A program made the translations under genes and the position numbers. Source: Planctomycetia bacterium (lineage in GTDB: Bacteria; Planctomycetota; Phycisphaerae; Phycisphaerales; SM1A02). From it: DNA of 7,000 nucleotides. The stretch is taken from the NCBI GenBank assembly GCA_005798965.1, contig SYIB01000148.1, forward strand, positions 1-7,000. Direction: 5' to 3'. Under the pieces are notes generated by a model that did not search any database, was not told where the DNA came from, and saw nothing but the letters and a program-made list of their open reading frames with translations. This document shows, piece after piece, positions 1-6,244 of the stretch. How positions within the stretch are numbered: the first letter of the stretch is position 1; every line of letters starts with the position of its first letter.

Positions 1-862
1 CGAGTGGACGGTGGAGGCGAATCCTGAGACGGTGACGGCGTCGAAGGCCGACGTGCTCGCATCCTGCGGCGTCACGCGTGTGAGCATGGGGGCGCAGAGT
101 TTCCAGCCCGGACTGCTCCGGCAGCTCGAGCGCCACCACGAGCCAGCGTCGGTCGCGCGCGCGATGGGACTGCTCCGCGCAGCGGGGCTTGCGCGACTGA
201 ACATCGACCTCATCTTTGCGGTGCCGACGTCGACGCTGGAGCAGTGGCAGGATGATCTCACGCAGGCGCTGGCGCTCGCCCCCGATCATCTGTCTTGCTA
301 TGGACTGGTGTACGAGCCTGGCACGCCGTTGCGCGCACGGCTCGAAGCCGGAGGTGTCGAGCGCTTGGATGAGGACCTTGAAGCGAGCATGTACGAGCAC
401 ACGGTCGCCACGCTCGCAGCCGCCGGCTACCACCACTATGAGATCAGCAACTGGGCAAAGCCCGGGCAGGAGTGCCGGCACAACCTGCTGTACTGGGAGG
501 ACGGCGAGTGGATCGCGCTCGGGCCAAGCGCCAGTGGCCACGCGGCGGGGCTGCGCTGGAAGAACGTGGCGGTGCTCCAGGAGTGGCTCGAGGACGGCCC
601 GTGGCCACCGGTGCGCAGCGTCGAGGCACTCGACGAGGATGGCCGGATCGGCGAGGCGTTCCTGATGGGGCTGCGGCTCCTGGACGGCATGCGCGAGGAA
701 CGCGTGCGGTCACTGCTGGGTCGCGGGGTGCGTGCCGCGCAGCGCAAGGCCGCCATCGATTCGGCCGTCGCGCGTGGGGACATGGAGTGGTCGGGCGATC
801 GGCTGTGCTTCTCGGAGCGCGGCGTTCTCACGAGCGACAGCGTGCTGCGCGAGTTGCTCTAG
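1..862 (+). CDS. hemW: HemW, radical-SAM heme chaperone (CPO III-like), 5'-truncated
   Basis: The reading frame is open from base 2 to the TAG at 860-862, giving about 286 residues. HemW proteins are usually about 370-400 residues, so the first 90 or so, including the CxxxCxxC cluster motif of radical-SAM enzymes, lie outside the window. A GTG at 11 is internal: the residues before it (EWT, then VEANPE) continue the conserved HemW/HemN-like core. Other family signatures are VSMGAQSFQ, NIDLIFAVP, HLSCYGLVYEPGTPL, and YEISNWA followed by CRHNLLYW, which is characteristic of HemW rather than of true coproporphyrinogen oxidase HemN. The C-terminal winged-helix-like part (RIGEAFLMGLRLLDG) is intact. 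HemW binds heme and S-adenosylmethionine and delivers heme to respiratory proteins; it is often misannotated as an oxygen-independent coproporphyrinogen III oxidase. The heme-containing SdhC in the same window is a conceivable client, but that is only proximity. It converges with sdhB. Confidence 0.92.
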   Translation, partial: EWTVEANPETVTASKADVLASCGVTRVSMGAQSFQPGLLRQLERHHEPASVARAMGLLRAAGLARLNIDLIFAVPTSTLEQWQDDLTQALALAPDHLSCYGLVYEPGTPLRARLEAGGVERLDEDLEASMYEHTVATLAAAGYHHYEISNWAKPGQECRHNLLYWEDGEWIALGPSASGHAAGLRWKNVAVLQEWLEDGPWPPVRSVEALDEDGRIGEAFLMGLRLLDGMREERVRSLLGRGVRAAQRKAAIDSAVARGDMEWSGDRLCFSERGVLTSDSVLRELL

Positions 863-970
863 CAAGGCGGTGTGGGCCGGTGCACACGGGCTTCGACGGC
901 GCAGCAGTGACCCCGCCCAGCGGCGACGGAAGTCGAACTCAGTTCGGTGGGGGCGTCTCGGGCGAGTCGC
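863..970. other. Convergent intergenic gap with small hairpins
   Basis: This 108-bp gap lies between the stop codons of hemW and sdhB. It contains two small overlapping inverted repeats: CGAC at 924-927 pairs with GTCG at 932-935 around a GGAA tetraloop, and CGAAC at 934-938 pairs with GTTCG at 942-946 around TCA. There is no T-tract on either strand, so neither is a standard intrinsic terminator. They could act as a two-way transcription end, but short inverted repeats are common by chance in DNA this GC-rich. I see no gene here. Confidence 0.2.
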
Positions 971-1783
971 TCAGCGGCCCGTGAAGAACTTCTTCACCGC
1001 ATGCACCGTGACATCGCGGCCAATGGCGGCGATCGACTCGGTCAGCGGGATCTCCTTCGGGCAGACCTTCACGCAATTCTGGGCGTTGCCGCAATCGTTC
1101 ACGCCGCCTTCGCCGGTGAGCACCTCGAGCCGTGCTTCCTTCTCGGTGGCACCGGTCGCATGCATGTTGAACAGACGCGCCTGGTTGATCGCGGCAGCGC
1201 CGACGAACGAGGTGTCCCAGGCCTTCGGGTCCGCTTCCTTCTGGTACTGCGGGCACGCCTCGAGGCAGCAGCCGCAGGACATGCAGGTGCTCATGACGTA
1301 GCGCGACTCCTGGCGATCAGGAGTTTCCTTTGGGCCAGCGCCGAGGTTGTAGGTACCGTCGATCGGGACCCAGGCCTTCACGCGGCGCAGTGCCGCGAAC
1401 ATGCGCTCGCGATCGACCGAGAGGTCGCGCACCACAGGGAACTTGCCCATGGGTTCGATGGTGATGGTGTTGTCTTCGCCCACGATCTGGCCGATCAGGG
1501 CGCTGCATGCGGGGCGCACGCGGCCGTTGATGACCATGGCGCACGAGCCGCAGACTTCCTCGAGGCAGCCGCTGTCGTAGACGACCGGGGTGGTCGCCGA
1601 GCCATCGGTGGTCACCGGACGGGCGGCGATCGACTGGAACACGCTGATGAGGTTCGCGGTGTCCTGGGTCTCGACCTGGAACGACTCCCAGCGCGGTTGC
1701 TCGGCCGGGCCGTTCTGGCGCTTGATCATGACGGTGATCGTGCGGACGGGGTTGGCCGAGGTGGTGTTGGGCGAGGCGATCAT
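971..1783 (-). CDS. sdhB: Succinate dehydrogenase iron-sulfur subunit SdhB
   Basis: This 270-residue protein is the electron-transfer subunit of complex II, passing electrons from FAD in SdhA to the heme/quinone site in SdhC on the cytoplasmic membrane face. The N-terminal ferredoxin-like domain binds a [2Fe-2S] cluster through C73, C78, C81 and C93 (SGCLEEVCGSC, then RPAC). The C-terminal domain has CMSCGCCLEACP: C167, C170, C173 and C241 should hold the [4Fe-4S] cluster, and C177, C231 and C237 the [3Fe-4S] cluster (CGNAQNCVKVCPKEIPL). All ligands are present. KFPVVRDLSVDR and KAWVPIDGTYNLG closely match the Bacillus-type SdhB family, whose members are about 250 residues. The ATG start has a modest AGG 8 nt upstream. 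Unusually, the gene is not directly downstream of sdhA: an opposite-strand gene lies between them, so it is probably transcribed from its own promoter. A fumarate reductase role in the same complex cannot be excluded from sequence. Confidence 0.96.
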   Translation of the reverse strand: MIASPNTTSANPVRTITVMIKRQNGPAEQPRWESFQVETQDTANLISVFQSIAARPVTTDGSATTPVVYDSGCLEEVCGSCAMVINGRVRPACSALIGQIVGEDNTITIEPMGKFPVVRDLSVDRERMFAALRRVKAWVPIDGTYNLGAGPKETPDRQESRYVMSTCMSCGCCLEACPQYQKEADPKAWDTSFVGAAAINQARLFNMHATGATEKEARLEVLTGEGGVNDCGNAQNCVKVCPKEIPLTESIAAIGRDVTVHAVKKFFTGR

Positions 1784-1792
1784 GGCTACCTG

Positions 1793-1798
1793 ATTCTA
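1793..1798 (-). promoter_or_regulatory. Candidate -10 element for sdhB
   Basis: On the minus strand this reads TAGAAT, one mismatch from the sigma-70 consensus TATAAT, and lies 9 nt upstream of the sdhB ATG. A start site 6-8 nt downstream would leave almost no 5' leader, so the transcript may be leaderless or have a very short leader. I see no good TTGACA-like -35 at 16-18 bp spacing. The need for a promoter here is strong, because the upstream neighbour is on the other strand; the exact element is inference. Confidence 0.4.
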
Positions 1799-1855
1799 GG
1801 CTCGCAGATCGGTCACGGTGGCGCACCGGATGCCCCGGGCGGCCCGAGTCCGGCA

Positions 1856-1882
1856 TTTGCGCAAACCCGAACCGGGGTTCGG
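1856..1882. promoter_or_regulatory. Two abutting palindromes, candidate operator
   Basis: TTTGCGCAAA at 1856-1865 is a perfect 10-bp palindrome. One base later, CCGAACC (1867-1873) and GGTTCGG (1876-1882) form a perfect 7-bp inverted repeat with a 2-bp spacer. They sit 15-41 bp upstream of the prenyltransferase start and about 75-100 bp upstream of sdhB, in their shared divergent promoter region. Either could be a dimeric repressor site, or the second a leader hairpin if transcription starts upstream of it. A weaker inverted repeat (CGGTG/CACCG, 1816-1828) lies between them and sdhB. I do not recognise a known regulator's site here. Confidence 0.35.
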
Positions 1883-1887
1883 CCGAT

Positions 1888-1893
1888 AGGTGG
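1888..1893 (+). promoter_or_regulatory. Ribosome binding site of the prenyltransferase gene
   Basis: AGGTGG lies only 3 nt before the first ATG (1897) but 9 nt before the second in-frame ATG (1903). The spacing favours the second ATG, which would shorten the protein by two residues (MPALLRLLRP). Both starts precede the conserved LRPxxW region, so function is unaffected. Confidence 0.5.
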
Positions 1894-1896
1894 GAC

Positions 1897-2835
1897 ATGG
1901 CCATGCCCGCACTGCTCAGGCTGCTCCGCCCCGGCGACTGGACCAAGGGCGTCTTCGTCCTGATCCCCATCGTCTTCTGGCTGGCAGGTGAGGGCCGCGA
2001 TGTCGAGCGCGCGGTGCTCGATGCCAAGCTCAGGGCGGTGCTCATGGCATTCGCGGCGGTCGGCCTGGTGGCCAGCGGCTGGTACGCCCTCAACGATGCG
2101 TGGGATGCCGCGGAGGACCGTCTGCACCCGACCAAGCGTCGTCGACCCGTGGCCAGCGGCGCGGTCTCGGCGGCGACGGCGATGCTGGTGGGCATGGGGT
2201 GCATGCTCGCCGGGTTGGCCATGGGCTTTGCCGTCGGCAACGGAGCTGGCTGGCTGGTCGTGACCTACGCAGCGCTGCAGGCCGGCTACAACCTCACGCT
2301 CAAGCGTCGCGCCTACCTCGATGTGGCGACGATCGCCCTCGGGTTCACCCTGCGCGCGGTCCTGGGCGCGGTGGCGATCGACGTGCGCATCTCCGTGTGG
2401 CTTGTGCTCTGCGTCTTCTTCCTCACGTTGTTCCTCGGCTTCGTGAAGCGAACCTGCGATCTGGTCGCTGCGCAGCGTGAAGGGGGCGGATGGCGGCAGC
2501 GCGCCGGCTACGGCGACGAGCAAGAGCTGCAGTTCCTGCTGTCGATCTCGGCGTGCATGGCCGTGCTCATGTACCTGCTGTACGCGCTGAGCGATCACGC
2601 GAAGAGCCTCTATGGCGCAGGAGCGGCGGGCTTGGCGCTGCTCACACCGTTCGTGCTGCTGGTCGTGTACCGCTTCTATCGGCGTGCGCGCCGGGGCCTG
2701 AGCGACAGCCCGCTGGAGGTGTTGCGCACGGACCGCACGGCGCTCGCGGGCATGGCGTGCTTCGTGGCCGGGACGTGGGCGAGCCTCTACTGGCCACCGG
2801 CCAAGCAGTGGCTCGAACGGCTCTTCATCGCCTGA
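1897..2835 (+). CDS. UbiA-family prenyltransferase, decaprenyl-phosphate phosphoribosyltransferase-like
   Basis: This 312-residue integral membrane protein has about eight to nine hydrophobic segments. Family signatures, in order, are LRPGDWTKG near residues 10-18, the first metal/diphosphate motif NDxxDxxxD (N66, D67, D70, D74) followed by HPTKRRRPVASG, Y131 with NLTLKRR, the LDV and GFTLRAVLGA stretch at 141-158, and FVKR at 182-185. The C-terminal SPLEVLRTDR (271-280) is also typical. The DRxHPxKRxRP form matches mycobacterial DPPR synthase (Rv3806c/UbiA) better than MenA or ubiquinone UbiA. That enzyme moves phosphoribose from PRPP to polyprenyl phosphate, the first step to decaprenyl-phospho-arabinose. 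The usual N after WxK is G here. No DprE1/DprE2 partner lies in the window, so substrate and pathway are unproven; another polyprenyl-phosphate glycan or a quinone/hopanoid route is possible. It stands alone on the plus strand, wedged between sdhB (divergent) and sdhA (convergent, 56 bp apart). See the RBS entry for the choice of start. Confidence 0.85.
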   Translation: MAMPALLRLLRPGDWTKGVFVLIPIVFWLAGEGRDVERAVLDAKLRAVLMAFAAVGLVASGWYALNDAWDAAEDRLHPTKRRRPVASGAVSAATAMLVGMGCMLAGLAMGFAVGNGAGWLVVTYAALQAGYNLTLKRRAYLDVATIALGFTLRAVLGAVAIDVRISVWLVLCVFFLTLFLGFVKRTCDLVAAQREGGGWRQRAGYGDEQELQFLLSISACMAVLMYLLYALSDHAKSLYGAGAAGLALLTPFVLLVVYRFYRRARRGLSDSPLEVLRTDRTALAGMACFVAGTWASLYWPPAKQWLERLFIA

Positions 2836-2862
2836 GGGCCTGACGGGCCGGGCGCTCACCAC

Positions 2863-2886
2863 AGGCGCACGCGACCGGGTCGCCTG
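2863..2886. terminator. Hairpin between convergent genes, possible bidirectional terminator
   Basis: In the 56-bp gap between the convergent prenyltransferase and sdhA stop codons, CAGGCG (2863-2868) can pair with CGCCTG (2881-2886). Alternatively an inner GCGAC (2871-2875) pairs with GTCGC (2879-2883) around CGG. The two stems are mutually exclusive because they share bases 2881-2883. Neither strand has a T-tract, so it is not a textbook intrinsic terminator, though its position between convergent genes suits such a role. Confidence 0.28.
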
Positions 2887-2891
2887 CCTCG

Positions 2892-4784
2892 TCAGATCGC
2901 GTCGGGACTTGCCGGGACCGCCACCTTCGGGGCCGGAGCGCCCGCAGGAGCCTCGACCTTGCCGTAGGTGCGGGCGCGTGGCTGCACGAGCGCGGTGTCG
3001 ACATCCTCGAAGCTGATGCCGCAGCCGCCTGAGGTCGGGTCGTACGCAGCAACGGTCGACTTGAGGAATCGCTCGTCGTTGCGGGTTGGATAGTCGGTGC
3101 GATAGTGGCTGCCGCGACTTTCCTTGCGCTCGATCGAGCCCTCGATGATGGCCTGCGCCAGGATGACCATGTCCGCCACCGCACGGGCGTAGGACAGGTT
3201 CTGGTTGGTCCACATGCCGGTGTCCGACAGGCTCATGCGTCGCGAGCGGTCACGCAGGTCAGCGAGCTTGGCGCGCGCCTGCAGCAGACGGGCCTCGCTC
3301 TTCACGACGGTGGCGGCGGCGGTCATCTCGTCGCCGAGTTCCTTGCCGATCTGGTAGGGGTTCTCGCCGCCGGTGCCCGTGGCAAGCGACTGCATGCGCG
3401 CCTGCTCGGCCGCGACGCCATCGTCGAAGATCTGCTGCGGTACGCCGTCCACGGCGTGGTCCTTCGCCCAAGCGGCCACGCTCGCGCCCGAGAAGAGGCC
3501 ATCGAAGATGCAGCTGAGCAGCGCGTTCGCGCCGAGGCGATTGGCGCCATGGAACTGGTAGTTGACCTCGCCGAAGGCGTAGAGCCCCGGGATGTTGGTC
3601 ATCATGTTGTTGGGCGCACCGTAGACCATGCCCTGGTGATCGGGCTTGGCGGTGTAGGTGGTCCAGAGCCCGCCCATGCTGTAGTGCATGCCGGGGAAGA
3701 TGCGCATGGGCACTTCGGACGGTTCTTCACCCACGAACTTGCGGTAGATCTCGACGATGCCGCCGAGCTTGCGGTCCATGTACTCCCGGCCGAGGTGGGT
3801 GAGATCGAGGTAGACCTGGTTCTGGCCACCGACCCCCATGCCTTGGTTCACGCAGACGTCGAAGATCTCGCGCGTGGCGATGTCACGCGGCACGATGTTG
3901 CCGTACTTGGGGTACTTCTCCTCGAGGAAGTACCAGCGCTCGGCGTCGGGAATCTGGCGCGGATCGCGATGGTCGCCCTTGCGGCGCGGGACCCAGACGC
4001 GCCCGCCTTCGCCACGCGCACTCTCGCTCATCAGGCGGAGCTTGTCGTGGCCGGGGATGGCGGTGGGGTGCACCTGAATGAACTCGCCGTTGCCGTACCA
4101 GGCACCGAGCTGGTAGCAGCGGCTCGCAGCACCGCCGGTGCACATGACGCTGTTGGTGCTCTTGCCGAACACGAGGCCGCAGCCGCCGGTGGCCATGACG
4201 ACCGCGCTGGCGCGGAAGGCCCGGACCTGCATGGTGCGCAGGTCTTGCGCCACGATGCCGCAGCACGTGCCATCGGCCGCGATGAGCGGACGAAGGAACT
4301 CCCAGTGCTCGTACTTGGTGACCTTGCCCTCAGTCTCGAAGCGGCGGACCTGCTCGTCGAACGCGTAGATGAGCTGCTGACCGGTGGTCGCGCCGGCGAA
4401 GTGCGTGCGCTTGTAGAGCGAACCGCCGAAGAGCCGCAGGTCGCGCTGGCCTTCCTTGGTGCGGTTGAAGGGCACGCCCATGCGGTCGAGCAGGTCGATG
4501 ATCCGCGGCGCCCAGTGCGCCATCTCGTACACGGGTGGCTGGTTCGCGAGGAAGTCGCCGCCGTAGATCGACTCGTCGAAGTGCTCGTACTCCGAATAGC
4601 CCTGTTGGCGGGCGATCTCGTTGCAGGCGTTGATGCCGCCCTGGGCGCACACGCTGTGCGAGCGCTTGACGGGGACGATGCTGAAGAGGTCGACCTGGAC
4701 GCCGAGCTCGGCGGCCTTCACGGCGGCGCCAAGGCCGGCAAGGCCACCACCGACGACGATCACGCGGGACTGCTTGGTTGCCAT
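2892..4784 (-). CDS. sdhA: Succinate dehydrogenase flavoprotein subunit SdhA
   Basis: This 630-residue catalytic subunit of complex II oxidises succinate to fumarate at a covalently bound FAD on the cytoplasmic side. The N-terminal dinucleotide motif is GGGLAG (12-17). The flavinylation histidine is H43 in RSHSVCAQGG. Substrate and catalytic residues expected from the E. coli enzyme are all present: H239 in HPTAI, S253-E254 before RGEGG, R300 (proton-shuttle arginine), H367 in HYSMGG and R416 in HGANRLGANALL. The capping domain and the helical C-terminal region (about 460-590) are intact. Residues from about 607 form an Ala/Pro-rich tail (KVEAPAGAPAPKV) that makes it longer than the roughly 590-residue Bacillus SdhA. 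GGAG 8 nt before the ATG supports the start. It lies 42 bp downstream of sdhC on the same strand, presumably one transcript; sdhB does not follow directly, as an opposite-strand gene intervenes. Sequence alone cannot separate succinate oxidation from fumarate reduction. Confidence 0.97.
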   Translation of the reverse strand: MATKQSRVIVVGGGLAGLGAAVKAAELGVQVDLFSIVPVKRSHSVCAQGGINACNEIARQQGYSEYEHFDESIYGGDFLANQPPVYEMAHWAPRIIDLLDRMGVPFNRTKEGQRDLRLFGGSLYKRTHFAGATTGQQLIYAFDEQVRRFETEGKVTKYEHWEFLRPLIAADGTCCGIVAQDLRTMQVRAFRASAVVMATGGCGLVFGKSTNSVMCTGGAASRCYQLGAWYGNGEFIQVHPTAIPGHDKLRLMSESARGEGGRVWVPRRKGDHRDPRQIPDAERWYFLEEKYPKYGNIVPRDIATREIFDVCVNQGMGVGGQNQVYLDLTHLGREYMDRKLGGIVEIYRKFVGEEPSEVPMRIFPGMHYSMGGLWTTYTAKPDHQGMVYGAPNNMMTNIPGLYAFGEVNYQFHGANRLGANALLSCIFDGLFSGASVAAWAKDHAVDGVPQQIFDDGVAAEQARMQSLATGTGGENPYQIGKELGDEMTAAATVVKSEARLLQARAKLADLRDRSRRMSLSDTGMWTNQNLSYARAVADMVILAQAIIEGSIERKESRGSHYRTDYPTRNDERFLKSTVAAYDPTSGGCGISFEDVDTALVQPRARTYGKVEAPAGAPAPKVAVPASPDAI

Positions 4785-4826
4785 GGTTCGTACTCCGGTT
4801 GATTCAAGGCAGTGCGCGGACGGAAG

Positions 4827-5672
4827 TCAATGCGAGGCCGAGGATTCGGTGGCCTGCCCGGCGAGCTGGTCCTCGACCTGACGGGCCTCCTCGGGGTCGA
4901 GGGTGACGAAGCCGACCACGGCCGACGTCCCAGCAATGGCGAGCGCGACGCCGATGGCGGCGCAGACCTGGCCCCAGCGGCGCTGCGCGCCGGTCGAGAC
5001 GGTGAGTCCCCAGGTGATGGCGGCGGTCCACAGGCCGTTGGCGAAGTGGAAGACCAGGCAGAGCACGCTGAAGAGGTAAAGCGCCGCGATGCTCGCACCC
5101 AGCGGGCCATCCTGCATGTGCACCGCGGTTGAGCTCGCGGCGTGCGCGGCATCGAAGGTCGGGAGCAGCCCGCCGTAGGTCCAGCCCCAGCGCAGGCTGC
5201 TGACGTGGGCGAAGATGAACGCCACGCCGACGTAGCCGGTCATGCGCTGCAGCCAGTAGCGGTAATTGCCTTGGTAGGCATAGCGGTTCACGTTGCTCTT
5301 GCCGGTGCGGGCGAAGTAGACGCCGAGGATCGCGTGGAAGGCGATCGGCAGCCAGAGCACGAAGATCTCGATGAAGACCAGCGCGGGCAGGTTGTGGATG
5401 AAGTCGACTTCGTGCTGGAACGTGGCGACGCCCGCGGCATCGCTGCCGTACTGCGCGACCACGTCCCCGAACTTGCCTTGGTTGAGCGTGGAGCCCCAGA
5501 CGATGCTCGAGTTGGTCGTCAGGTGCGGGAAGAGGAAGAGACCGATGGGCGCGACGCCGCTGAGGCTATGGAGCCGGCGCAGCAGGAAGTAATGGCGCTC
5601 GATGAAGGGGATGGTCTTGGCGGTCTTGGCTGGTGCGGCGTTGGTGCTCACGGTGGCTCCGGGGTGGGTCAT
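4827..5672 (-). CDS. sdhC: Succinate dehydrogenase cytochrome b558 subunit SdhC (di-heme anchor)
   Basis: This single-polypeptide membrane anchor of complex II has 281 residues and five predicted helices (about 36-56, 98-120, 141-160, 192-215, 236-257). It matches Bacillus-type SdhC: RRLHSLSGV near 32-40, FPHLTTN, LPIAFHAILGVYFA, LQRMTGYVG, and FHFANGLWTAAITWG. The four axial heme histidines of B. subtilis SdhC (H28, H70, H113, H155) correspond to H50, H113, H156 and H209, so both hemes should bind. Family members of this type reduce menaquinone. It is about 80 residues longer than B. subtilis SdhC, from a 22-residue N-terminal extension, an insert of about 21 residues between the first two heme histidines, about 11 more between the third and fourth, and a charged C-terminal tail (260-281). 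The annotated ATG has no clear Shine-Dalgarno; a GTG at codon 8 (5651-5649) has GGAG 5 nt upstream and may be the true start. The DUF1844 gene ends 12 bp upstream and sdhA follows after 42 bp. Confidence 0.94.
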   Translation of the reverse strand: MTHPGATVSTNAAPAKTAKTIPFIERHYFLLRRLHSLSGVAPIGLFLFPHLTTNSSIVWGSTLNQGKFGDVVAQYGSDAAGVATFQHEVDFIHNLPALVFIEIFVLWLPIAFHAILGVYFARTGKSNVNRYAYQGNYRYWLQRMTGYVGVAFIFAHVSSLRWGWTYGGLLPTFDAAHAASSTAVHMQDGPLGASIAALYLFSVLCLVFHFANGLWTAAITWGLTVSTGAQRRWGQVCAAIGVALAIAGTSAVVGFVTLDPEEARQVEDQLAGQATESSASH

Positions 5673-5684
5673 TCGCGAGATCGA

Positions 5685-6167
5685 TCAGTCGGGCATGACC
5701 AAACGAGGTCCGGCGGCAGGGGCATCGGTTGCGCCCGGAGCTGACCCCGGGCGGCCCATGACCTGCACGCTGGCAGGATCCTTGGCCATCTGCTGCTGGA
5801 TCATGGTGGCAATCTGCACGAAGCGCTGGCGCAGCTCCGACAGGACCTCCTTGAGTTCCGAAGCCTCCTCGGCCGTGAGGTTGCCCTTGGTCTTCTCCTC
5901 GAGCACGCCGAGCAGGTCGATCGCGAAGCGGCTGCCCATGAGGTCGATCATGGCGCGGCCCGTCTGCGGATCGGCGTAGGCGCCGAGGCCCATCAGGGCC
6001 TGCGAGGCGAGCGAACCGACCAGCGCGCGCATGTCCGCGGGCGGCAAGTCATCCGGACCCGGCTGGCGCGGGGTGTCGTCGATCTTCTGGCTGAGCTTTT
6101 CCTTCTCCGCCTGGGCCTGTTCCTTCCAGTCGGCATCGATGTGGAGCTTGGGTGCGTCGTCCGGCAT
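5685..6167 (-). CDS. DUF1844 family protein, first gene of the sdhCA transcript
   Basis: This 160-residue protein is cytoplasmic by appearance, with no signal peptide or membrane helix. The N-terminal stretch KLHIDADWKEQAQAEKEKL (8-25) and the helical core ALVGSLASQALMGLG (48-62), PQTGRAMIDL and DLLGVLEEKTKGNLT (84-98) are the hallmarks of DUF1844, a small helical family of unknown function seen in planctomycetes, Acidobacteria, deltaproteobacteria and relatives. Residues 99-130 are predicted helix ending in a Gln/Met-rich run (MIQQQMAKD). The last 25 residues are Pro/Ala/Gly-rich and probably disordered. AAGGA (6177-6173) 5 nt before the ATG is a good ribosome binding site. The stop codon is 12 bp from the sdhC ATG, so the two are almost certainly co-transcribed. 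A role in complex II assembly or expression is possible from position only; no function is known to me. Confidence 0.88.
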   Translation of the reverse strand: MPDDAPKLHIDADWKEQAQAEKEKLSQKIDDTPRQPGPDDLPPADMRALVGSLASQALMGLGAYADPQTGRAMIDLMGSRFAIDLLGVLEEKTKGNLTAEEASELKEVLSELRQRFVQIATMIQQQMAKDPASVQVMGRPGSAPGATDAPAAGPRLVMPD

Positions 6168-6191
6168 GGAGGTCCTTTCGGGGAGTGAAGG

Positions 6192-6197
6192 AGTATA
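6192..6197 (-). promoter_or_regulatory. Candidate -10 element for the DUF1844-sdhC-sdhA transcript
   Basis: On the minus strand this reads TATACT, five of six matches to TATAAT, 24 nt upstream of the DUF1844 ATG. A start 6-8 nt downstream would give a leader of about 17 nt containing the AAGGA ribosome binding site, a normal arrangement. No good TTGACA-like -35 is seen 16-18 bp upstream; the nearest candidate, TTCCGG, is 20 bp away. Confidence 0.5.
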
Positions 6198-6244
6198 GGG
6201 GGCTCGGTGTACGCAGGCCGGAAGACGAGCGCACGCGCCATCGC

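Noticed and set aside
863..970. Intrinsic terminator between hemW and sdhB
   Set aside because: Only 4-5 bp stems and no T-tract on either strand, so it is recorded only as small hairpins of unknown role.
947..1963. A 338-codon plus-strand open frame over sdhB
   Set aside because: It is a shadow of sdhB, which has all eleven cluster cysteines on the opposite strand. The shadow is rich in Ala, Gly, Asp and His with no domain.
1317..2240. A 307-codon minus-strand frame spanning the sdhB start and the prenyltransferase 5' end
   Set aside because: It is rich in Arg, Pro, His and Ser in the part overlapping sdhB, as expected of a +1 shadow frame. It crosses the divergent promoter region and has no ribosome binding site or domain.
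2831..2847. A near-tandem repeat (CCTGAGGG then CCTGACGGG) at the prenyltransferase stop codon
   Set aside because: Two imperfect 8-9 bp units are not more than expected by chance in GC-rich DNA.
1813..3213. A 466-codon minus-strand open frame across the prenyltransferase gene, which would sit in line with the sdh genes
   Set aside because: The translation is rich in Arg, Gln, His and Ala without any recognisable motif, and it overlaps the sdhA 3' end in another frame. The plus-strand frame carries the NDxxDxxxD motif and membrane helices.
3105..4802. A 565-codon open frame antisense to almost all of sdhA
   Set aside because: Its translation is a low-complexity run rich in Ala, Val, Leu, Glu, Asp and His, with no domain. 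It mirrors sdhA codons in GC-rich DNA. SdhA on the minus strand has full catalytic motifs.
5142..5744. A 200-codon plus-strand frame antisense to sdhC
   Set aside because: Its composition is charged and repetitive with no motif, while the minus-strand SdhC has all four heme ligands.
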